The notes under the pieces: model-generated | What the model saw: the letters and a program-made list of their open reading frames with translations, nothing else | Told to the model about the DNA's origin: nothing | The model's database searches: none | In this document: in pieces, positions 6,774 to 13,327 of the stretch | Layout: each line of letters begins with the position of its first letter | Numbering within the stretch: the first letter of the stretch is position 1 | Made by a program: the position numbers and the translations under genes | Source: an uncultured Bacteroidota bacterium | Lineage (GTDB): Bacteria > Bacteroidota > Bacteroidia > JADZBD01 | NCBI GenBank assembly: GCA_937924855.1 | Contig: CALEYQ010000006.1 | Coordinates: forward strand, 1 to 13,327 | DNA: 13,327 bases | Direction of reading: 5' to 3'

Positions 6774-9590
6774 ATGCGGAGAGCCACCCCTCTTTTAACC
6801 CTGACTTTCGGGCTGTTATTACTTCCCTTAGCTATCTTTTCTCAAAAGGGGAAGGCTCCCTCTCTGACCAAGGAAGAAGGGCAAAAACTTACCAAAGCCG
6901 AAAACTTTTTTGATGATGGTCTCTACCTGCGTGCCTTACCGATTTATCTTGAATTAGCCGAAAAATATGACCAGGATGCCTACTTTAAATACAAAGCCGG
7001 GATTTGTTATCTGTACAAAAGCGACGAAAAAGAAAAATCGATCCCCTTTCTGGAGGCTGCGGAAAATCTGGATCCCAACTTACCCGACATCCGATACTAT
7101 GTTGGTATGGCCTACCATTTAAATTACCAGTTTGATGATGCCATTGCCACCCTTAATGATTACATCCGGAAAAATCCAAAATCAAAACTGTTAAAAAAGG
7201 CCATCCGGTATGTTGAACATTCAAACAATGGCAAGTTCCTCGTAAATGAAAATCAGGAGGTTGAAGTTGAAATTGAAAATCTGGGTGCTCCCATAAATTC
7301 TTCTGCCGGAGAGTATGTTCCGGTGCTCTCGGCTGATAACCGGACACTGATATTTACTTACCGCGGTGAAAAAAGTACCGGAGGTCTGATGGATCTTAAA
7401 TTCAGGCCCGATCCTGAGGAGGGGGAATATTACGAGGATGTATTCATAAGTACACTGGTAGAAGAAAATTGGACAACCCCGGAGCCTATCGGGCCAAACA
7501 TCAATACCAAAATGCATGATGCGGCTATCGCCTTATCACCGGACGGCCAAAAACTATTTATTTACAAAAGCACGAACAAAGACAAAGGTGATATTTTCAT
7601 GTCATCGTTAAATGGTTCCGATTGGGGCGTGCCACAGCGCTTAGGAAAAACAATTAATACCAAATACTGGGAAGGCAGTGTATCCATTTCTGCCGATGGA
7701 AACACGCTCTACTTTGCCAGCGAAAAACCGGGGGGATTTGGGGGAAGGGATATTTATGTATCGAGAAAACTACCCAACGGGGAATGGGGACCAGCAGAAA
7801 ACATGGGCCCTAAAATCAATACCCAGTACAACGATGATGCTCCTTTCATTCATCCTGATGGTATTACTTTATTTTTTAGCTCTGAAGGCCATAATTCTAT
7901 CGGAGGGTACGATGTCATGTACACCGTTTACAAAAACGGCATGTGGGACGACCCCATAAATCTAGGCTATCCGCTGAATACCACAGAGGATGATATTTAT
8001 TATGTGATTTCAGCTGATGGGGAAAAAGGATATTTTTCTTCCAACCGAAAAGGGGGCTACGGCCAACAGGATATTTTTGTGGCCACACCCGGATTTTTAG
8101 GACAAAAGCCGGTTCTTGCACTTGTTTTCGGTGTGGTTTCTGCCAACAACAAACCGGCCAATGCTACCATCAGCGTAAGCAATAATGAAACCGGGGAAAA
8201 CGTTGGAACCTACCAATCGAACAGTGCCACAGGAAAATACCTCATTGCTTTAACTCCGGGAGTAAACTATAAGGTAGCTTTTGAGTTTGAGGGTATGAAC
8301 CCCCACATTGAATATGTAAATGTTAAAAAGCTCGACACCTATGTACAGGTTGAGCATGATATCAAACTAACCCCAAAATCCACTCCTCCTCCCCCACTTG
8401 CAGTTCAGGACTCAACCAGTATTCTTCAAAAGAAAATTGAGGATCAGATAAAAAAATTCAAATCCGAAACCCAGTCTGAGCAGTGTGAAGCCAAAGTTTA
8501 TGCCAGGCTATTGAAAAAACACGGAAACGATGAAAGTCCGGATATAACTTACAGGGTTGAACTGGGAACTTTTGAAAACGGAGGTGATTTCTCCGGAGAG
8601 GTTGCCAAAAACTACGGAACGATTCTAAGCGTAAAAAATCCGCTCAACCATACAACTTTCTATATCGGGGGCTTTTCTACACTCGCATTGGCAGATGAAA
8701 TGAAAGAAAAAATATCCAAGGCCGATACCACCCTGAAAAATGTAATTGTGAGTATGATTGTGGCCGGCAAGCGACAACTGGTATCCGAATATTATTTGAA
8801 TGAATATAAGAAGGAAGGTTGTGAGCCAAAAACCGAAACTCCGGTTGTGGCATCAAAAGGTGGCGTTATCGGGCTAACGGATGATCAGCAATATCAAAAT
8901 CTGGTAAAGGACAAAGGAAACAAGCCCATTGAAGGATTATCATTTAAAGTTGAAATCGGAGCCGTTACCGACACCAATGATTTTAAGCTTGGCCATTTAT
9001 CTAAATATGGAAAAATCGAAAGGAAGTTATATCCTGATGGCGTTTACCGATATTCTTTCGGCCCTTTTGCAACCCTGAAGGAAGCTGAAGACTTCAAAAA
9101 AGAACTCGTCAGCAAAGAGCGTGATGCTTCAAAAAGCTTCGTTACGGTTTTTGTTTTTGGTCAGCGCAAAACCCTGGAGGAATACCAACAAAAAGGACCC
9201 TGCGACCCCGATCCTTCACTTGATTTCTCCTGGTTCGCACATAAAAACCTTAACGACACCAGTATTTACAACAAGCTGATCCGGATGGGAGGCAACTACT
9301 GCAAGGATGGTTTGATTTTTAAAGTACAAATTGGAGCTTATCGTTTCCCGCAAAATTTCAAATACCCAACGGTTGAAGAATTTGGACCGGCTGAAATAAT
9401 TGCTTATCCCGATGGCATTACCCGGTTCACAATGAAGCAATTCAAAACACTAAAAGAAGCAGAGGCTTTCCGCCAGGTCTGTATTAAAAGAGGCATTTGG
9501 GATGCCTGGGTTACGGCGGTTTACGAAGGCAAACGTATGCTCCTGGATGAGTTAATCCTTGTAAACTTCTACAACAAATCCGTCAACTGA
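6774..9590 (+). CDS. PorE-like TPR/PD40/CRD envelope protein with three SPOR-like repeats
   Basis: This 938-residue secreted protein has a signal peptide ending AIFS, cut before QKG (residues 1-23). TPR-like helices fill 36-150. Five PD40 (WD40-like) blades follow, at about 181-197, 250-265, 301-330, 356-384 and 407-436, with the usual SADG/SPDG...LYF and GG-DI(Y/F) signatures. Residues 448-533 resemble a carboxypeptidase regulatory domain. A Pro-rich and charged linker leads to three SPOR-like units at about 592-672, 723-803 and 848-925, with the pattern (F/Y)(K/R)V-(E/Q)-(I/L)G at the start, F-TL-EA/AD in the middle and V-GKR at the end. TPR-PD40-CRD is the layout of PorE, which ends in an OmpA domain; here that domain is absent. 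SPOR domains bind peptidoglycan lacking stem peptides, so an envelope-anchoring role is inferred. It is monocistronic, and its stop is one base from the convergent phosphatase gene's stop. Confidence 0.9.
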   Translation: MRRATPLLTLTFGLLLLPLAIFSQKGKAPSLTKEEGQKLTKAENFFDDGLYLRALPIYLELAEKYDQDAYFKYKAGICYLYKSDEKEKSIPFLEAAENLDPNLPDIRYYVGMAYHLNYQFDDAIATLNDYIRKNPKSKLLKKAIRYVEHSNNGKFLVNENQEVEVEIENLGAPINSSAGEYVPVLSADNRTLIFTYRGEKSTGGLMDLKFRPDPEEGEYYEDVFISTLVEENWTTPEPIGPNINTKMHDAAIALSPDGQKLFIYKSTNKDKGDIFMSSLNGSDWGVPQRLGKTINTKYWEGSVSISADGNTLYFASEKPGGFGGRDIYVSRKLPNGEWGPAENMGPKINTQYNDDAPFIHPDGITLFFSSEGHNSIGGYDVMYTVYKNGMWDDPINLGYPLNTTEDDIYYVISADGEKGYFSSNRKGGYGQQDIFVATPGFLGQKPVLALVFGVVSANNKPANATISVSNNETGENVGTYQSNSATGKYLIALTPGVNYKVAFEFEGMNPHIEYVNVKKLDTYVQVEHDIKLTPKSTPPPPLAVQDSTSILQKKIEDQIKKFKSETQSEQCEAKVYARLLKKHGNDESPDITYRVELGTFENGGDFSGEVAKNYGTILSVKNPLNHTTFYIGGFSTLALADEMKEKISKADTTLKNVIVSMIVAGKRQLVSEYYLNEYKKEGCEPKTETPVVASKGGVIGLTDDQQYQNLVKDKGNKPIEGLSFKVEIGAVTDTNDFKLGHLSKYGKIERKLYPDGVYRYSFGPFATLKEAEDFKKELVSKERDASKSFVTVFVFGQRKTLEEYQQKGPCDPDPSLDFSWFAHKNLNDTSIYNKLIRMGGNYCKDGLIFKVQIGAYRFPQNFKYPTVEEFGPAEIIAYPDGITRFTMKQFKTLKEAEAFRQVCIKRGIWDAWVTAVYEGKRMLLDELILVNFYNKSVN

Positions 9591-9591
9591 T

Positions 9592-11232
9592 CTATTTTTT
9601 AATCAGCTCCTTTATAGGCTTTCCGGTACAACCATTGGGATAATTTACCTTGAGCAACAGGCAAAGGGTAGGAACTATATCTGTTATCTCCACTTTTCCG
9701 GCATTTACTCCTTTCGGTATTCCTTTCCCAAAAAAGAAAAGAGGCACATGGGTATCATAAGGCCAGGGGGAACCATGGGTAGTTCCTGCGTTTGCGTACT
9801 CCATCCAACCGGGTTCAAGATTATATAAAATTTCACCCGATCGTTTCATGTGATAACCATTTGCCATCGGGTAGCGGGGAAAAGTCAGAAACTCCGATTC
9901 CCGGAATATTACAGAACGATAGGCACAGGCAACCCCCGGAAAACGCTCAATGATACCAACCAGATCCCTTTCAATCTGATTTTGGTCAAGCTTAAGGCTG
10001 GAAATCAATTTTAAATTCAAAAAAACCTGAAAATTACTCAGGGAAAGCAAAAGGGAATCGGCATATTTTTTCTTCAGAAAAATGCGAATGGAATCACGAA
10101 GTGCTTCTGCATTGTGATATCCGGAAGGAACTTTATTTTTGGCCAGCATAGAGGGCACATCTGCAGCGGCATGATCTGCCGTTAAAAAAACAACATAATT
10201 TCCTTGAGTCCAGGCATCTAAAAACGAAAGAATCTCGGCAATATCTTTGTCGAGCTTTATGTAACAATCTAATATTTCCTTGCTGTGAGGGCCAAACTGA
10301 TGACCGATATGATCCGGTGAGGAAAAGGAAAGGGTAAGCATATCGGTAAATTTCCCCTTGCCGAGTTTTTCATTTTTAATTAGTTCAATGGCAAAATCTT
10401 TGGTTATTGTGTTGCCGAACGGTGTGCTTCGCAAAAGATCAAAACCCCCGTTTTGTTTTACCAGATCCGGAAGCACATGGGGAAAAACAGGAAAAGACTC
10501 CCCGTTAAATCCTTTTTCGTAAGGATTATTATCCGGAAGAGCGTCACGGTAAACAATGTTTTTTAAGGTATCCCAGCTTACAGACAGGTATTTAGCAGCC
10601 AATTCCAGTTTATTAAAATTGCTTACCCACACGGGAAGGGTATCCATATAAAATGAGCTGGTGATGAAATTCCCGGAACCTCCGTCATACCAATATGCGG
10701 CATTAGCTGAATGCCCTGCCGGTAAGATGGCTCCCCTGTCCTTTAGGGCAATTCCAAAAACCCTGGAATTATATATGCTGGCAGATCTGAGTTCGTCGCC
10801 AATAGTATTGGAAATCATATTTACAGGCGACATTCGCCCTGCACTTCCTTTGGCTCCCACCGTCCTGTAACGGTTGTCTCCCGTACAATAAACCATCTGC
10901 CTTTTTTGGCGGTCGTACCAGTTGTTTCCAATTATTCCATGCACCGATGGAGTTGTACCGGTAAAAATACTGGCATGTCCGGGGGCAGTATATGTAGGCA
11001 TGTAATTATACATTGCGTTCTCGCAAACATAACCCGCCTCAGCTAATTTCCGGAATCCCCCGCTACCAAAATAAGACTGGTAACGATGATAAAAATCGTA
11101 TCGCATCTGGTCTATAACAATTCCCACCACCAAAGCAGGTTTTCCCCCTTTAGGATTCTGAGCCGAGCTCTGGCATAAACCATTATAGCCAATAAAAATC
11201 AAAAATGTAATTACTGAAAAATACAATCTCAT
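9592..11232 (-). CDS. pafA: PafA-like alkaline phosphatase (phosphate-irrepressible type)
   Basis: This 546-residue secreted enzyme of the alkaline phosphatase superfamily hydrolyses phosphate monoesters in the periplasm with two zinc ions. An N-terminal signal segment ends near GLCQ. Metal ligand D41 (VIDQMRYD), nucleophile T82 (TYTAPGHASIFTG), N103 (GNNW), K164 and R166 (ALKDRG), D307/H311 (SPDHIGH), D353/H354 (TADHA) and a late His in TTHGSP all appear in the order and spacing known for PafA. The N and K-x-R residues mark a monoesterase rather than the related nucleotide phosphodiesterases. It is the last gene of the obg-PAP2-crcB operon, starting three bases after the crcB stop, so its expression should follow the housekeeping operon and not phosphate starvation, consistent with PafA behaviour. 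There is no type IX secretion C-terminal domain. Confidence 0.92.
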   Translation of the reverse strand: MRLYFSVITFLIFIGYNGLCQSSAQNPKGGKPALVVGIVIDQMRYDFYHRYQSYFGSGGFRKLAEAGYVCENAMYNYMPTYTAPGHASIFTGTTPSVHGIIGNNWYDRQKRQMVYCTGDNRYRTVGAKGSAGRMSPVNMISNTIGDELRSASIYNSRVFGIALKDRGAILPAGHSANAAYWYDGGSGNFITSSFYMDTLPVWVSNFNKLELAAKYLSVSWDTLKNIVYRDALPDNNPYEKGFNGESFPVFPHVLPDLVKQNGGFDLLRSTPFGNTITKDFAIELIKNEKLGKGKFTDMLTLSFSSPDHIGHQFGPHSKEILDCYIKLDKDIAEILSFLDAWTQGNYVVFLTADHAAADVPSMLAKNKVPSGYHNAEALRDSIRIFLKKKYADSLLLSLSNFQVFLNLKLISSLKLDQNQIERDLVGIIERFPGVACAYRSVIFRESEFLTFPRYPMANGYHMKRSGEILYNLEPGWMEYANAGTTHGSPWPYDTHVPLFFFGKGIPKGVNAGKVEITDIVPTLCLLLKVNYPNGCTGKPIKELIKK

Positions 11233-11235
11233 AGG

Positions 11236-11595
11236 TCAGGCTTTTTTGGATAGAATAAAAAGAACCGCAAGGCAGGCCCCCAGAGAAACCCCAATATTAA
11301 GTAAAGCAAGCGGCCAATGATTATGTCTGATCATTTGGACCGTCTCCAGGCTAAAGGCGCTGAAGGTGCTGAATCCACCGCACAAACCAATAATAAAAAA
11401 AGGACGCAAAAAGTTATCCGTCTCTCTTGCATTAATAATCAGGAGTAAGACTCCTAAAATAACACAGGCAGCAAGGTTGGAAAAAAATGTGGCCCAGGGA
11501 AACCCCGCGGCGGGGTTAAAGGGAAAAAACAGGCTAAGGGAATACCGAAGTATAGAACCAAGACCTCCCCCGATAAAAATCCATAACAAGTTCAT
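11236..11595 (-). CDS. crcB: Fluoride-specific ion channel FluC/CrcB
   Basis: This 119-residue four-helix inner-membrane protein exports fluoride as a dual-topology homodimer. Diagnostic motifs are GGGLGSILRY (9-18), PWATFFSN with the pore Asn at residue 40, and GLCGGFSTFSAFSLE (70-84), which carries the Phe-box residues (F75, F78) and the central sodium-site loop. The length is normal and a single copy is sufficient for function. The ATG overlaps the stop of the upstream PAP2 gene as ATGA. I see no fluoride riboswitch, which would be unlikely inside an operon anyway, so expression appears constitutive with obg. Confidence 0.96.
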   Translation of the reverse strand: MNLLWIFIGGGLGSILRYSLSLFFPFNPAAGFPWATFFSNLAACVILGVLLLIINARETDNFLRPFFIIGLCGGFSTFSAFSLETVQMIRHNHWPLALLNIGVSLGACLAVLFILSKKA

Positions 11596-12161
11596 AATTG
11601 CCGGTAGTTTTTTCGTTCAATTAAAGTAAGGCAAAAAAAGGCGAGCCTTGCCAAAATAATTCCTGCAAGTGCACCGGTAAATACATCAGTTGGATAATGA
11701 ACCCCATTATAAATACGACTCAAGGACACCAGAAAGGCCCATAAAAAAATCAAAATTATCGGCAGGGTGAACTTCCGGCCCCATAAAAAAAACAAAAACC
11801 CGGCAAGGGCAAAGGTGTTTGAAGCATGTGCGGAATAAAAACCATATTTCCCGCCACATTCTCCATTTACTTTAACCAAAGGAGCTATTTCAAGGTTATG
11901 ACAGGGACGATAGCGTTGAATGAGATTATTTTTAAAAAGACCGGCACTTTGGTCCGACACAAAAATCAATCCTGCCATGAGAAAGAAAATCCATCCCGAT
12001 CGTCTCCCGAATTTTCGGTAAACCCATACGGCCAAAACCAGGTATAAAGGAATCCATATCCATCGGTTACTCAACCAATGCATCAGAAAATCAGGAAATG
12101 CTCCCTGCATTCCATTGATGAAAAAAAACAAAGCCCGGTCGAAATTTTCAATCCATTCCAT
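11592..12161 (-). CDS. PAP2-family membrane phosphatase
   Basis: This 189-residue protein has about five to six transmembrane helices and belongs to the type 2 phosphatidic acid phosphatase family, whose members dephosphorylate lipid phosphates such as undecaprenyl pyrophosphate, phosphatidylglycerol phosphate or phosphatidic acid at the outer face of the inner membrane. The second motif is visible as YSAHASN (S110, H112) and the third as SRIYNGVHYPTD (S148, R149, H155, D159). The first motif is KNNLIQRYRP, with seven residues between K77 and R85 where the published consensus has six. The reading frame is intact. The ATG lies 12 bases after the obg stop, and the gene overlaps crcB by four bases. 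Which lipid it acts on cannot be told from sequence. Confidence 0.93.
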   Translation of the reverse strand: MEWIENFDRALFFFINGMQGAFPDFLMHWLSNRWIWIPLYLVLAVWVYRKFGRRSGWIFFLMAGLIFVSDQSAGLFKNNLIQRYRPCHNLEIAPLVKVNGECGGKYGFYSAHASNTFALAGFLFFLWGRKFTLPIILIFLWAFLVSLSRIYNGVHYPTDVFTGALAGIILARLAFFCLTLIERKNYRQL

Positions 12162-12173
12162 GAAATGAGCCTG

Positions 12174-13181
12174 TTATTCGTTCATGGTTTTCCATAAAAC
12201 ATCTTTCAGCTCCTTAACGCCCTCCTTGGTATGCGAGGAAAAGAAATGCAATGGAGTTTTCTCTTTCTTCATTTTAGTTTTCAGATCTTTTTTGATCAGG
12301 CCTTTCAATTCCTCATCGAGTAAATCGGTCTTGGAGATTCCGAGAATCCTTTGTTTATCCAGTAATTCCGGATTGTACATTTTTAATTCGCGTAACAGAA
12401 TCCGGTATTCCTCATAAATATCCCCGGCATCAGCAGGGACCAGGAAAAGCAAAATGGAATTACGCTCAATGTGTCGCAAAAACCGAAGTCCAAGCCCTTT
12501 GCCTTCATGGGCCCCTTCTATAATGCCCGGTATATCGGCCATGATAAAGGATTGCTCGTCATAATAGCTCACCATCCCCAGATTCGGAACCAGTGTTGTG
12601 AAGGGGTAGTCAGCTATTTCAGGCTTTGCTGCAGACACCACCGAAAGCAAGGTAGATTTTCCTGCATTGGGAAAACCCACAAGTCCCACATCCGCAAGAA
12701 TTTTAAGTTCCAGAATCTTCCACTCCTCCTTTCCGGTTTCTCCTGGCTGGGCAAATGTGGGTGCCTGCCGGGTGGAAGTGGTAAAAAACAAATTACCTTT
12801 CCCTCCTCGTCCCCCACTGAGTAAAATTCTTTCTTCACCATCGTCGGTTATTTCAAATAAAAAATCCCCGGTTTCGGCATCACGGGCAACGGTTCCCAGG
12901 GGAACCTCCAGAATTTCATCCTTCCCATCAGCCCCGGTCCGGTTTTGCCCTGCACCGGCCTCTCCCGGAGAGGCTATAACATGCTTCCTGTATTTCAAGT
13001 GAAGCAGGGTCCATAATTGTTTGTTGCCCCGGACAATAATATTTCCTCCCCGACCACCATCACCTCCGTCGGGTCCTCCCATAGCGGTTTTCTTGGATCG
13101 ATGAAAATGAACCGAGCCTTTACCTCCTGCTCCGGAACGACAACATATCTTAACGTAGTCAACAAAATTTGAATCAGCCAC
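12174..13181 (-). CDS. obg: Obg/CgtA family GTPase, ribosome assembly
   Basis: This 335-residue cytosolic GTPase binds the large ribosomal subunit and is usually essential. The N-terminal glycine-rich Obg fold spans about 1-158 (GGPDGGDGGRGG near 35-46). The G domain shows G1 GFPNAGKST (169-177), the switch I segment DYPFTTLVPNLG (191-202), G3 DIPG (216-219), G4 SKTD (283-286, where NKxD is commonest) and G5 near SSHTK (315-319). There is no C-terminal OCT domain, as in many Bacteroidota homologues. Translation starts at GTG (13179-13181), only six bases after the stop of the upstream gene, and the protein begins at the expected position for the family (ADSNFVDYVKI). It heads the tight run obg-PAP2-crcB-pafA. 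Confidence 0.96.
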   Translation of the reverse strand: MADSNFVDYVKICCRSGAGGKGSVHFHRSKKTAMGGPDGGDGGRGGNIIVRGNKQLWTLLHLKYRKHVIASPGEAGAGQNRTGADGKDEILEVPLGTVARDAETGDFLFEITDDGEERILLSGGRGGKGNLFFTTSTRQAPTFAQPGETGKEEWKILELKILADVGLVGFPNAGKSTLLSVVSAAKPEIADYPFTTLVPNLGMVSYYDEQSFIMADIPGIIEGAHEGKGLGLRFLRHIERNSILLFLVPADAGDIYEEYRILLRELKMYNPELLDKQRILGISKTDLLDEELKGLIKKDLKTKMKKEKTPLHFFSSHTKEGVKELKDVLWKTMNE

Positions 13182-13187
13182 TTATCT

Positions 13188-13327
13188 CTACCTTTTTTTT
13201 CCTTTTTTCCTTGCCGGTTTTTTCTTCGCCGGTTTTTTCTTCGCCGGTTTCTTCTTCGCCGGTTTCTTCTTTGCCGGTTTCTTCTTTGCCGGTTTCTTCT
13301 TTGCCGGTTTCTTCTTTGCCGGTTTCT
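13188..13327 (-). CDS. Partial gene: C-terminal PAKKK-repeat tail
   Basis: Only the last 45 or so codons are in the window; the 5' part lies beyond base 13327. They encode eight consecutive PAKKK pentads, the last degenerate (PARKK), and the end GKKR before a TAG at 13188-13190. Such Lys/Pro/Ala tails bind nucleic acid non-specifically and are known from histone H1-like bacterial proteins and as extensions on otherwise ordinary proteins. The gene ends six bases before obg and must belong to the same operon. In many Bacteroidota the gene before obg is adenylate kinase, so a tailed adenylate kinase is one candidate and a histone-like protein the other. The visible part cannot decide. Confidence 0.75.
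   Translation of the reverse strand, partial: KPAKKKPAKKKPAKKKPAKKKPAKKKPAKKKPAKKKPARKKGKKR
13203..13327 (-). repeat. 15-bp tandem repeat coding for PAKKK
   Basis: On the minus strand the unit is CCGGCAAAGAAGAAA, repeated eight times in frame and continuing past the window edge. The units nearest the edge (13263-13322) are identical at DNA level; the fifth has GCG for Ala, the sixth and seventh are identical to each other with GCG and an AAA in place of AAG, and the eighth has AGG. The pattern fits recent expansion at the 5' side with older, diverged units near the stop. Confidence 0.92.

Noticed and set aside
9587..9606. Hairpin CTGAT/ATCAG as an intrinsic terminator
   Set aside because: The stem is five pairs, and the T-run lies in the loop and not after the stem.
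11213..11232. PafA-like protein as a lipoprotein because of Cys 20 near the signal peptide end
   Set aside because: The residues before the cysteine are Asn-Gly-Leu, which do not fit a lipobox needing a small residue directly before Cys.
12471..13002. Two long plus-strand open frames opposite obg
   Set aside because: They are antisense to a confidently identified GTPase gene, and their translations show no family resemblance.
13203..13327. CRISPR-like or intergenic tandem repeat at the window end
   Set aside because: The 15-bp units are contiguous with no spacers, keep one reading frame and end in a stop codon, so they are coding.

Overview
The window reads as a compact chromosomal piece of a Bacteroidota bacterium. 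The evidence is the protein families: a DUF5723-type outer-membrane protein carrying thrombospondin type 3 repeats and an OmpA domain, a PorE-like TPR/PD40 protein, a PafA-type phosphatase, and a Bacteroidota-style helical-repeat cytosolic protein. Shine-Dalgarno sequences are missing, and octamers close to the Bacteroidota -7 element (TAnnTTTG) lie just upstream of some starts. Nine complete protein genes and one partial gene fill almost all of the DNA. No stretch above 300 bases lacks a gene. I see no tRNA, rRNA, insertion sequence, phage gene or CRISPR array.

Left part (1-4967): a strong two-way terminator (74-101) closes a minus-strand gene for a 515-residue helical-repeat protein (102-1649). 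Divergent to it is a large envelope protein (1809-4298): an outer-membrane beta-rich domain, five exact 27-residue calcium-type repeats, a small beta domain and a C-terminal OmpA peptidoglycan-binding domain. A perfect hairpin terminator follows, and its T-tract runs into a candidate promoter for a small lipoprotein gene (4347-4967).

Middle (4964-9590): a two-gene minus-strand operon encodes a class I SAM O-methyltransferase followed by a low-specificity threonine aldolase, joined by an ATGA overlap. Divergent to it is a 938-residue secreted protein with TPR, five PD40 blades, a carboxypeptidase-regulatory-like domain and three SPOR-like repeats where the PorE family would have an OmpA domain.

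Right part (9592-13327): a minus-strand operon whose transcription order is a partial gene ending in a (PAKKK)n tail, obg GTPase, a PAP2 membrane phosphatase, the fluoride channel crcB/fluC and a PafA-like alkaline phosphatase. The junctions are 6 nt, 12 nt, a 4-nt overlap and 3 nt, so these genes are very probably co-transcribed.

Most of the window is ordinary housekeeping and envelope biology. The points most worth a second look are the SPOR-bearing PorE-like protein, the expanding PAKKK repeat in front of obg, the altered spacing of the first PAP2 motif, and promoter elements so close to start codons that leaderless mRNAs are likely. I do not see a clear, previously undescribed multi-gene system.
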